Shown in pieces: positions 23,405 through 35,910 of a DNA stretch of 64,000 nucleotides. The position numbers and the translations under genes are program-made. The notes below the pieces were generated by a model. That model saw only the letters and a program-made list of their open reading frames with translations. It was not told the origin of the DNA and made no database searches. Numbering within the stretch: position 1 is the stretch's first letter; each line of letters begins with the position of its first letter. The DNA is from Numida meleagris (lineage: Eukaryota; Chordata; Aves; Galliformes; Numididae), in assembly GCF_002078875.1 (NCBI RefSeq), contig NC_034411.1:55336486-55400485 (forward strand), given 5' to 3'.

Positions 23405-25875
23405 GAGAGGAAAATTGCCTCTTAAAGATCTTAAGTAAATTTTTTTCAAGGCAGAAATGTGGTTTTCATTGTATGATTTTAATGGTATTTTTTGATATCA
23501 TTCATATGCTAAGAAATTTGTAAGGTTGTGATTGCTATCTGTGTGCACGTAGTTACTGCTGTAAATGTGTCTTAACTTTTCTTTCACTGCAACAAGGAAG
23601 AGGAAAACATGGAAAAAAAGAACTTCAGTCGGCACAGATTCCTCTCTGAAGTCCTGGTAGAGTGAAATGCACTTCTTCAGACTGGCAAATGAATTCTTCT
23701 CTTCCTGGTATTCATCTGCATCTGATAAATCTTGCAAAACTTATTTGAAACTGTACGTTGTGTTTTACTGTATCCAGGTTTTCTTCTAGACTAGGGTACA
23801 CAGCTTTTTATAAACCATTTTTGATGTCTTGAATAGTTTCATCAGTGAGCAGTAGAGCCTCCAATGCTATGATTCATGTCCCATCTATACAGAGGATTTT
23901 TTCCAGATAATATGTCTCCCTTATTCAGAGTATGGTAAAATTCAGTCTCCCTTTTTTTTCTAGACTTAATCAAGTTCATCTTTGATAACTCTGGAATCTT
24001 GATATATTTGGCTTGGGGCAGAGAAGTTCATAGGAAACTGTGGAATAGTTAAAGAAATTCTCAGAAGGATAATGTATATGAATTGTGCAAACGTAATGTA
24101 GATAATGTAAAACAGGCTTCAATTACAAAGGGAAATCTATGTAAATTAGGAAGTTTCTTATACTGAAGAGTATGACAATTTTTATAATATTTTCCTAAAT
24201 TTATATACAGAACAGTTTTTAATGTATCTTTTGCTTCTTAGATCTATGTTGCAATATGTGTCAAGTAGATTTTGCCTTGCTTGCTTGCCTTTTGTTTGAT
24301 TTTGCATGACCAGGACCTCTTCTTATTGCAGCAGTTTCCTTGATAAATAGAATTGCTACCTAATACCAGGATTTTATCAGTTGGCTTGTTGAAGCCCTGC
24401 TGTCAGCTTAATTACTCTCGTGTTAGGCTCGCTAACTTCCTAATAATATCCACTGGCAGCATCCACTATGTATTCCTTGTGAAATTATGTCTTCATTGTG
24501 TGCATATTGTAGCAGCATGTTTGTACAAACAGTGTGGTGTATAATGGTTTAATATTTGTCTTCAAAGTTGTAAAGATAGATGTGTGAACTTTTTTTCTTA
24601 ACTTCTGTCAGGTTTTTTTTTTTTCTAATACATTTTATAACACAGTGGGAGGTTCTTGACTGCAGATAAATTCAGTGTGCTTGATCAGCCAGCTGCATTG
24701 ATGGAGCCTGTATTTGTTTTGCAAGTTAAATTCGGAGATCTTTAGCAGTTTTACACCTCACTTTCAAAGATCCCTTCTCTGTGAATGTGTTGCCACTAAC
24801 ACATTTAAATTGTAAAGAACACTAAAACTTTTATTTTTCAGTACTCTCTGTATTTTTTAATAGCTGTTGCATCCTCTGCCTTTTGCCCTGCATCAAATTT
24901 TTGCCATATATGAGCAAGGCAAGACAGCGCTGTGGCAAACTGATTGTGTTTGCTTTGGAAATGTGTAGGGTGCTAAATTAGAATTGAAGGAAGCAACAGA
25001 AGTAGATGTTGAAGCCTGTTGACTTGACAGTTGAGGCAACAGAAAAATTAACAAAAACTGGAAGAACTCTTTAGTAAAATATTCATCAGTAGTAAGTGCT
25101 TTATCTGACAGCTCACTTCTCGTTTCATGCTTGGAGGAAACGTGATTGTCCTTCAATAGGAATGTATTTACTTATTTTTTTTATTTGTCTTTGTTAGACA
25201 GTTGCTATTTAGTAGATATGTGTGCAATCTATTGAAGTTTGATCTCTGCAGCTCTGAGGACAAAATTGAGATTGTACTTTTTTTTTCCAAATGAATGGAA
25301 TTGCTAGGGTTTAGGAAATACGTGCATAAGAAAGTTTCTTTACTGCACTGGAGTATCCAGAAAGTGTACCAGAAGAGATGTGATAGTGATGTACCTGTAT
25401 CAGATGAGCTGTGTCTTGAGCTTTGAGCCTCATTATAAAGAATAGAAAGGCAAATTTGCTAGTGTAATTATGACAGCCAAGGGCTCATCTAATGGAAGAA
25501 ATGGAAGTGGAGTAACGTTTTTGTATCCTCGTTGATAGATTGTTCTACCAAAAAACGAATGGGTAAGAATCGGGCCTGTTACATCCGTAATATTAATCAT
25601 CAATAAATGTGATCTACAGTGCTGAATGAATTGGTAGGCATGGATGTATTGTAGAAACTTCTTGTTTGATTCACCTACAGCCTTTTTTTTTTTTTCATAC
25701 AGTAACACTGACTAACAAAATTCAGTTAGTATGTGGAAATCTAAAGTGTTTTCTCTTGGTGTTATTTTTTTAAATTGATGTTGAATGTCTTCACAGAGTA
25801 GTTAAACTCTTCCGTCTATGCAGAAACATTTTAAAAACCAAAATTATTTCTTCTTTAATTGTTCCAAGTTGAATA

Positions 25876-25930
25876 GTGTATAGAATAATAGAATATCCTT
25901 AGTTGGAAGGGATTCCGCAAGGATCATTTA
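25876..25930 (-). mobile_element. CR1 LINE 3'-end scrap
   Basis: The segment tagaataatagaatat...agttggaagggatt resembles the reverse complement of the CR1 3' end, which is rich in repeats of ATTCTATG next to a TTCCAAC segment. About 55 bp, diverged. Confidence 0.5.
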
Positions 25931-27514
25931 AGTATTGTTTATGAATTTCAATTTAAGAATTGTAATGCAGTAATTTTTACTACTGAAAGCTGCTTGATAT
26001 TTTGTAATTGAGGAATAATGGCATAAACCACCTCCCCTTAATCTAGAATCATGGACTAGTGAAGGGGAGGAAAGAGCAGGTACTTGATTGATATCAGCCT
26101 CTAATTTGGAGTTAAAAAAAAAAAATAATACAAAACACCTTGTTAATTACTTTCTTTGATTTTAATAAGTATGTGTGTTCTGCATCATTCTTTTACATTT
26201 AGTCCTAGTAAAATGAGTACTGTAAGAGGTGTATGTTCACTCAGCAAATTTCATTTGAAAAGATTTTGTGTGAAATGTTTGTTTACCTAATTTGCATGTG
26301 CAAAGGAGAACAGTGCATTTTAATGTCTTTTTGTTTCCCACTCATCCTTTCTTAGCAGTTATTCTTTGTTATATTAAGAATGATAAAAATTTGAACTTAT
26401 TAAACATTTTTCACTTCAGAATATTTGCTTTAAAGTAACTTTTAAATGTGTATATAAAATTGTTCCATTCACAGCTTTTTAAAATCAACTTAGTTAATAC
26501 ATCACTTACGTTCTTATAAGGTTGTACATTTCCTGTATCATCTTAAGTTTGGGGTATAAGAGAGCGGTTGTGATTACAGAAGAGGCAGGATATTCAAGTT
26601 ACAATTCTACCTTTGAGCTGTACTGTTTCTAAAATCCTTTAAAATACCGTGTGTGAAGTCTATATTCTTTCAGTATGGTTCTTTCATCATGAGGGGCTTA
26701 TCAGCTGCTAGATCTGGAAGATGTGTGTCTTGAGATAATCACCTGTGAGAACCCCTGTGCATTATTCATTCATATGCATCATTCCATCGGCAGTATGATT
26801 ATTTCATGTAAGCATACATTTTTTTCTCTAAAAATTGTGTTTATAGTAGGTGGCTACTTAAGTGGCATTCAGAAAAAATACTTGTTATGAAAGAAATGAC
26901 CGTCCTCTTAGATGCACATAGGAGGATACTATTCTGAAGATTGCCTTAACGTCAGAGCACCTGCTGTGAGTGGTAGCATGATAGCTCCTGTTTTCCTTCT
27001 TGTGTCTTTGGGAGCTCTTTTTCATCCAGATTAGCAAGCATATCTTACTCACTGAGCTGGAGGCCTTGCGTAGAATGCTTGTTTTTGCAAAATAGGCAAA
27101 CTTTTAGAAGGCTAGTTTTACCTTTTACTGCTTTCATCTTCATTTGGCCATGTCTTCCAGCATCCTGGTTGCCATTCCTGTGAATGCTGTCAACTTTTTC
27201 CTTGTCAGTTTCGTCAATTTATTAAAATGGTGAAGAAATGTATGCAGTAAGCATACCTTTTTTTCCAGCTTCTGTTTTGCAGTAATTTGGAAAATGATCA
27301 TGTCTAGTTTCTTTGGTCACAGTGATTTTTACTGTCTTTTACTGATCCTTATTTTGGGATTTATTGTAGCGCAATGGTTTCCATCATGTCATTGTTCTTG
27401 TTTTTCTTGTTTGTTTCTGTCAACTATTCTTGTTTGTGTTCTCTTGTCTAGTTGTAATTTTCAGTATAGAGAGTTGCTGTACTCTTGGTGAGAATATTTA
27501 AAGTTCATGTATGT

Positions 27515-28390
27515 AGGTTGCTCCAGAAGTAACGTTGCCTATGTATTTCCATGGAAACTACAACAGATACAAAGAACACAGTAACACTGTTTGTTAAAGC
27601 AAATTCTCGGCTATGAAACACTATTTTTCAGCATAGCCACCACCATGAGCTGTGCGCTTTTGCTAACGGTGAATGAGAGCCTGTGTGCTGTGCTCATAAA
27701 AATCTGTACCAGCGGAGGTGACCCACTGTTGCTGCTGTCACTGCTGAAATGTACTATCCACTGCCTTACTGTGCTAACATCCACTGTTTGATCTGCATCA
27801 GTGCTTAGCAAATGTTGATGAACATCAGTGGGTGCAATTTTTTCCACATGGAGGATGCAGTGGAATTGCCAGGTCACAGCCTGAACCAGTGGTTGAGCAT
27901 CAGGAGAGAAGACATGGCTAATCCAGGGAGCTCAAGTGCAAGCAGTGCACCTGAGTGACCAGAAGTGATGGACACTGTTTCTCCCTCTCCTCACCCTCAT
28001 TTAAGGGTTAGCAGCTGAGGGAGCAGTATGTCTCCTGATAGAGATCACGTTCCTCTTGAGCTGTCACTGGTTGTTGGAAGGGATGAGCTAATTTTTCTTC
28101 TTTGTCATCTTATATTGAGCCATACTGCTTGTATCCCAGCAGAAGGCACTGTCATCGCCTTCTTTTGCTGCACAGAGGAATCCAGTTCCACACATTTGCT
28201 TCATATGCACTTCCATGTCAGATGTCATTCTGTCAGACTGCCCCAATGATGCCATCCATTGCACAGCAGGAAAATTTAATGGAATATAGGCAGGAAGGTT
28301 CAACCTACTCTACTGCCATACCACCAAAATCTGCTTCTGACATCGTGGACCAGCATAATAAAATAGGAGGCATTACTTTTTGACCAGGCC
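27515..28390 (-). mobile_element. Decayed Tc1/mariner (Galluhop-like) element, copy 1
   Basis: Left end taggttgctccagaagtaa and right end ggaggcattactttttgacc are diverged terminal inverted repeats matching those of copy 2 at 51921. On the minus strand 27877-27611 encodes a transposase-like fusion: the helix-turn-helix-like VDVSTVRQWIVHFSS runs almost directly into the C-terminal GSPPLVQIF...KNSVS block, so the catalytic core is deleted. At about 880 bp it is shorter than a full mariner (about 1.3 kb) and cannot encode an active enzyme. Confidence 0.8.
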
Positions 28391-31300
28391 TTGTAGAAGC
28401 AGTTCTGTAATTTTATTAGTCTTTGTACCATAGTATCTTCAGTAGCAGTTTTCTGTTGTAGTTGAAGCAGTGAAATGTCCTTGTTGAGTTATTCAGATCT
28501 TCTCTATGGTTATGGAGGAAGAAATTTAATTAGCTTTCCAATATTTGTACCAGAAATTTGAGGTAAGTCTGCTTTGAGTTACAAATAGAAATACTGAGCT
28601 TCTCCCACAAAGATGATCTTCTTTTCCATTGAGGCTTATGTCCAAATCTGTTAAGGAGTTTGTAGTTGAATAACTTATTAGTTAGAAGAATTAGAAGATT
28701 GTTGCTTGCCGAAGTGAAGAAAAAAACTCAGTCAAGGGTCTGAACACTTACTGTGCTGTTGATGGTGGTAGGTAATAAGTTTCTGTCAGTTACTAACTAC
28801 TGACTTTGTACGTAGTTTTACCACATTCCTACTCTGTCTCTTGAGTGGGTGGTGGTAGCATGATGAGGATATTCAAGAAATCAGTTTTGTTGCACCACAA
28901 AATAAAAACTGTTGAAATAGTCTTTATTTCACACAATATCCTCCCATCTTCTTAGCTCCATTCCTGTTGACAAACCCATATCACCATTCCTGCCATCTCT
29001 GGCTTAACTGTTAGTGAAATTCTAATAAGTACTGTCATTTCCTTTCATCTTCATTTTAGGTAAAGCTTTAAAAATTGCAGTCTGTTGCTTTTTGTAAAAT
29101 ATGTGAGTAGCACTATCTTTTGCCTTAAAAAAAAAAAATGCAAATAAAAAATGAGACATTTTTGAGGATTCACTGTTAAATTAGCCTTGCAAGCACGAAT
29201 TGTCAGTGAGTCCATCGCTCTTGTATGCAGTAACTATTTGTGTGCATTTGTGTTTCAGTATGCTGTGGACACTGTATATTTTTGTGTACATATATGATTT
29301 TCAATATTGATGAACTACTTGAGCTTTATGTATTGAACATTTAGATTTTTTTTTACAGTAGTGTCTTAGAAGCTGATAAACTGCTTTTTTTAGTAGGTGT
29401 TGGTATATGATTAAGTTATTCTTTTGGTCCTCTGAAGCCAGAAATCTTTCACTCTGAAATATGTTAACGAGCCTTATACCGTGAACTTTTAAGTCTCTGC
29501 TGCCATCTTTACACCATGGAATGGGATCACTTAAGAGTATTTTCATTATCCAGTGCTGACTTTGCAGAGAAATAGAAAAGTGAATGTGTGAAGAACTAAA
29601 ATCTCAAATTTCCTTATAAGAAAATATTATTTCTCCCATATGTCATCTTTCTGGCTCAGTCGTGGTCTAATGCGGTTGTAATGTCACCAGCAGAGTAGTA
29701 GAGTTGAAAATTCAAATAACCTAAATTAAAAAAAGGTTTTAGCTAATCCTACATAGAAAGTTTTCACTGCACTAAAATTTGACAAAATAGAGTTTTCTGA
29801 AACTTAAAGTGAAAATACTTGCAGCTTCAACATGCTTAATTGTGAAGGAGTGCTATGTATGTATTTCTCTTCTGATGCTTTAAAAGGACATATTACTAGT
29901 GTTCTGGGGAAGGTTTGTAGAATAGCTGTGGAAGAGCTGAACAGATACAAGATGATTCTACTTTTGTGTACTGTCAATTTGCCTGTATTGTTTTCTTGTT
30001 ATTATTTTCCTTATAGTTAACTTCTGCTTCTTACCAAAGATATTTTAGTCCATAAATAGAGGTTGTGGATTGGGAAAGCTTTCTTTAGTAAAATGCTTGA
30101 CAATCCTGTAATACAATCACTGAGAATATCACTGTGTGTGTAAAAGGTGTGATTTTGTTTCTGAATTAACTGGAGGATGTGCAGGCAAATAGCACCATCC
30201 TCTGGCATTATAATATTAATTAAGAATTAAACCTTGAACTAGCTGTCTGTTATTTTGGGGAATTGAATTATAATTTTAATAGAATGTACATATTGTACTT
30301 TCAGTTTTACATACTCATTTTGGGCCAAGGTTTTAACAGAAATTCTGTTAATTTGCATGGCCTATGTGTATTCTGTTCAATTAAGTGAGGAGCAGTAGAT
30401 AATATCGTTTTAGGGTTATCCTCCATATGGTGCTGACTCTGCTCTTTACATGACCATTTATGGTAGGAAGTTGCGCTTCAGAAATATCGATCTGAGCGTT
30501 TTCTAAATCACAGTGAAAGACAATTCACAGTCATTTAAGAAAAATTCGTTGAATTAGAAAACACCACCAACGATTTAGTTGTTTGTGTGGGAGAGTAAAG
30601 GTGCTGGTACAGAACAACTGCAAATGTCTAATACGTAAATTATTTTTACAGCAAATTGTAGCTTCAGTTACGGATTGAGAAGGGATGTCATTGGCATTAC
30701 TCGAGAGTAGTGCAAGAAATACGCCTCCCACAAATAAGGTTTCAGTAGTTACAGGAGGAGTTGCAATGAGTTACAATTATCTGAAGGATTGAATTTTAGC
30801 CCGATTAGCTAAAAGCAATAGGCACAATAGGCATGGGAAATACCGCAGGGACGCTGTTGTCTAGAACTTGACAGATCAGAAAGTAACTGTTTTAATAATT
30901 GTCAATTCCTATTGGACCTTTAAATGTTTACGTGTTGAAAACATCAAAAGGAGACAGCTGATATTTGTGTAATCTCTAGAAGACAGTCATCCCCCCACAG
31001 ATCTGCTTTTCCGTACAGTAGACCTGTGCTCCTTTTTACTCTGGAGGTGTTGGCTCAATGAAACTGGAAATCTTGAAATGAGAGTTTTACTCCAGTGACG
31101 ATGTCTTTCTTTCATCTAGTCTGCAAACTGTGAATGTAAACCAGACTAACTAGCCATGTCTGTGAAAAGACTTTATCAATGATCTGCATATAGAACTGAG
31201 CTGTGGGTTCCCTTGTTGAAATGTATTGCTTAAACATGACTTCAAGGTGAATGCTAATTGGGATGTCATGTTAAACACCTGAAAACTCAGAGGGAAGAGT

Positions 31301-32548
31301 TTAATCTGCTAGAGCTCTGAATATTCATAGCTGTGATAAAGGTCAGTAAGAAATTTTACATATAAAATACATTATACCATTCTCTGAGACATTAAGTTTT
31401 TCTGGAACGTCAGATATTCCAAGTTACTTTCTCAAGTGGAATAACGACGTGAATAAAAAAATCTACTAAAATGGTGAAAATAAGTTGCTTGTGAAGCCTG
31501 CAGGTACAATGCCAATGAGTACAAAAAAAACAACCAACCAAAAAAACTGCACAACACTTGAGGGGGGGAAAGAACCATGTGAACCATTAGGTGTTTTAGA
31601 TGAGGCATTGGTTACTGGGAAGTGATAGAAGAATAGGAGTGAAGTATTGGAGTATTAAGTGAGGAGAAAATAGTGGTAGTTCATTAAATAAATTCTACTC
31701 AGTGGACTGATTGCAATAAAGGGTCACAGAGGGGGAAAAATAGCTTTAATAGGTAATGTTAATTTAGCAATATTTGAATATTTGAATGCACACTATTTGA
31801 ATATAGAGTCCATGGTTAGGAAAGTGCCACTCGAAGGTACTTGTTTCTGATAAGAAGAGTAGGAGAATATATTGGAAACTGACTGCTATATTCTTCATCA
31901 TTTGGGTTCAGTTAGAGAGGAAATGTTGATGGCAAGGCTACAGTGAGACTCCATTCTGGCCAAGGTCCAGACAGGAAGGAAAATATGTTGTTGCCTGGTT
32001 AGAACACATTCCACCCCATCCCCTTCAACTTGGTCTGATTTCAGTGCATGTGTCATTCTTTAATTTGTTTAGTCATGTTCAAAAATTTTTTTGTTTCCTA
32101 TTTCTGTTCTAAACGCATTTCCTCATGTCACTCAGTTTTTCATCTTGTTTCTATTTTTTACATTTTTTCATTGCAATCTCTGTATCTAGCCATTCCTGGT
32201 CTCCCTATTTTTCCAGTCACTGGCTGTGTTGTTTTTTTTCCCCCCCCACATTTCACATTATTCCACCCACAGCTTGCATCACTTTTCAGTTCTGATCCTC
32301 TTCTGTACCCTCTGTTCATGCTTAGGTTCTACATGTGATATGTTGTTCAGCATGCGTCCTCTTGCATTCTCCTTCTTCAACACAAGTTTTCCATGATTTC
32401 TGTTGTTAAACAATATTCTCAAATTTTTCTTTTTCCCTGTAGCTCTCCTCTGTTTTATTGATGTTTGATTCTTTTAATCCTTGTTTGTCCTTGATGATGT
32501 GCTTGTCTTGCTGCTTTCCAATGCTTATTTCACTGTTGAATTCTTTTT

Positions 32549-32588
32549 CCCCCCCCCCCCCCAGTTTTTTTTTTTGTTTTTTTTTTTA
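32549..32588. repeat. C14 / poly-T tract
   Basis: A run of 14 C (32549-32562) followed by two T blocks up to about 32588. Low-complexity polypyrimidine in intron 4; a smaller T8C8 tract lies near 32231-32248. Confidence 0.85.
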
Positions 32589-35500
32589 TGATGTGTTATG
32601 AAAATGCATGGAGCATAATAGTCATGGAATTTGCTCTCAGGTGACAGGGCTTAGTCCAGCCTGGCCAAATATAGCCACAATAGTTACGTATTTAATTTTT
32701 AAATAGCATATGGGGACTTAGGATGCAAGTGCAAATTGTTTTCTAAGGCCAAGTTTAAGTGAATTTTCAGGTGGTGAAAAGATCTCTTGAATGGTTTAAT
32801 TTAGGCAAATTATATTTTTTGGCTGCCCTGTTTGAAAATAAACTTGTGCCTGCTGTGTTCTCCTCTAATTTCCTCATTTTACCTGTATCTGGAGGGAGGG
32901 GAAAAAGAAATTGACCTGAGGAAGACACCTTACTTGAATTCTTCGTTCCAAAAACTCATTTGTTCCATTAGCTAGAAGCTGTAAGCTTTGAAAGCAAGCG
33001 TTGAACAATGTCAAGTGCCAGCTAACAGTAGCAAGTGAAACTGCTAGCCCTTCTGGTGGTGACTGCTGCACATGCAGCTGTGGCAACTGGCTGTAGCAAG
33101 GCAAGCTGTTTCTGCACCTTCAGGCTTGGAGCAGTAAACTGTAGTGGGTCTATCTTGTTGGGGCTGCAAAGAATTGGCCCATGTTGGAGATAGTGAGCTA
33201 TTGAATGATATTCCTGATTATGTCCTTCCCCTCCCCACACACTATCAAACCTTCAAAATGAAACAATTATTATAGTCAGAAATAAGTAAATATTTTTATT
33301 TTCAACATTTTTCAGTGAAAATTCCTACTCCCAGTTTCATGAAAAAAGACATATTCACCATCTGAAACTTTACAGAGAAGGCAGTACTTAAAACAACAAG
33401 ATGAAGTTACCTGGAAACCCCAACTGTGGTTTCTATTAGGAAATAACCTTTCTTTTAAAGAGAAAAAGTTAAATGCTCTTGTTTGAGGAATTGTTTTCAG
33501 TAATGTCTTTAGAATGGATGTGTTTCAGTACTGTGGAAGGTAACTTAGCATATTGACTTTTTTATTTTTGTAGATTGTTGTATTTTTTTCATGAGAGTGA
33601 GATGTTAACATCTATTGTTCGTTGCAGTATATAATAGTATAATGTCATACTTTTCCTTAAAATAAGTATTTTGAGCTGGTATAATTTCGGTACAGTGACA
33701 TTTTATTTTCAGTTTTGACAAATGACAGTTTTATTACAGTTGCAGTCACTCAGACTACTCCTTAAAGGGCAAATAAATAATAGAGGATTGGGAGAGACTT
33801 TCCTAAATCATTACTTTTGTTTTTTTCCCTTATTACCCTTTGTTGCTTTGCATACTTGTGTAAGTAGTAGGACATGGTCAGAGTCCTGGAGTTCTGGTAC
33901 TGTTCCCTGTGCCATGATATGTTGGTAACACTCTGTACCACCGCCACTGAAGATCCAGTGTGTTATTTGGCAAGCTTAACTATGCAGCAAATTCTTGAGC
34001 ATTTTATAGAGTTCATGAGTTTTGAATACTTCAGTTAATTATTCAAAAAAAATTACTTTCAGTACTCTGCAGCTCTCTAACATTTTTAAAATATTTCCTC
34101 ATATTATTATTGTGTGCTGTGGAATTTGAATGGAGAAAAATGCAATTATTCTGTTTTTAAGGGAAACTTAAATGCTAGCAGTCATGGTGTACATGAAGGA
34201 ACAGAAACAACTTGGAGCATGTTGTAATCAATATTTTGAAATAGATTATTACAATGATGTTTGTATGTATTAAATGTTAATATAAGCCCATATACACGTG
34301 GGCAAAAGGATGATAGATTCTTCAGAGCATGAGATTATATGTAGTCATGCTGGCATCTCTTCATCTGCTGTCTCATGGATAATCCATGTTTGGAATATTT
34401 TTTTTCCCAATTTTAGGGCCTTAAAGTTAGTTTTAAATTGTAGCAAATAGGAAGGAAAGTACTGTTGTGATGTAGGCCTGAGTTATTAAATCTGTTTTTC
34501 AGGCAGAACTGTGTCCTGTCTGCACTTGTGTTACTGCTAATAGGCTCAGGTACACCACCAATAGTGCATCAGAAAATAAATTATTTCTTTTCATGACTTA
34601 CTGAGTCATGAAACACTTGGAACAAGCTCATGATGTGGTGGTAGAAAGCACCACGCCAGTGTCCTGTCTTTTCGCCTTTATGCAATTGCTAAATGTTGCT
34701 GTATAATTAGTAGACAGTGGTGTAAGTGACTTGCTTGTGGTTATATAGAAAGTCTGTGGCAGAGGGAGGGATGCAAACCATATCTCCCTAGATCAGAAGA
34801 CATGGTTACATGTACATTTTTCCATGGTTCTGCTGGTTTACGCAGTAGTTAACCCTTTTCCCCCACTGCTGCTTTATGTTTTTGTGTTCTGTTGCTTTGT
34901 GTGTTTATCTGGAGTGGAAATAATGCAGATTACTGCAGTTTATTGGAAAGTTTGCTAAGTAGAACCTCTAGTTTGAGGATAAATACTAGAATTTATTACA
35001 CATTTTTAATATATATAATACTATGAAAAAATGTTTTGAAATAGCTTCATACTGAAAAATCATTTTCCAGTTCCAACAAAGGATTGGTACTGCACTGAAG
35101 TATGAAAATTGTATTCTCTTTAGTATAAGAAAATATTCATTTTTTGTGACAAAAATACATGTGGATTTATTCGGTTTCTTAAGAACACGTAGTGTTCACT
35201 ATAGGGAGTGTTCAGCATTAGTGCAGAAGTGTATATCAGAATTAGTAGTTTTAGTAATTTTATGAGACGTACAAAAACCAGAGCTTTAGATCCTTGTTGT
35301 TCAAGGAAAATAAAAAGCAGGCTATCAGTAAAGGAGAAGGATGGCATGGATGCTGCATTTATTATGTGAATAAACTAGATTTGCATTTTCAGAATGACCT
35401 TCATATAAATGTGTAACGCTTATGCTCATGAAGTTAGATAGATGACTGAGGAAGGACGTGCTTAAGTAAATTAATTGTCTACTAAGTGTCAGTAGCATCT

Positions 35501-35889
35501 AAGCTGTCCAGATGCATTCAGAATTGAAATTGTGTGTAACTTCAAGTGCTCATACCGCATTTGAAAAAAATGTAAATGGCAGTCTGACAAATGATTCTCT
35601 TAAGGGTGCACTAATTTGCCAGTGTTGCTTTTGGTTGCTTGGTGTGTGTGCTGTCTTTTGGCAGACTTTTGTTTTTCCCGGCAAAGCGAAGTTCGAAGGT
35701 TCCTGTCTCTTGGTGCTTAAAAGCCAAAAAGAAACCCCAAAACAAACAACAGACCACAAAACAGCAAAAAGCACAAAATATTTTTTAACTGCAGGTGATT
35801 GAGTAAACCTGGATTTATTTAAATGGAGCTGTGGTCTGAGAAGGCGTGGACTCAAGTCATGCTTGAAACCTTGATATACTTCTATCTTC

Positions 35890-35910
35890 TTTTTTTTTTT
35901 TTTTTTTTTT
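35890..35910. repeat. T21 homopolymer
   Basis: A run of 21 T in intron 4, followed by acttcag. No other function seen. Confidence 0.85.

Noticed and set aside
23326..23523. Frame containing a poly-lysine run, and a possible retroposon tail
   Set aside because: The lysines come from the A25 homopolymer. The sequence before it is not SINE-like or a processed gene, and no target duplication was seen.
32048..32338. 96-codon frame rich in Phe, Leu and Ser
   Set aside because: Produced by T/C-rich low-complexity intron sequence; hydrophobic composition follows from the T content, not from a membrane protein.
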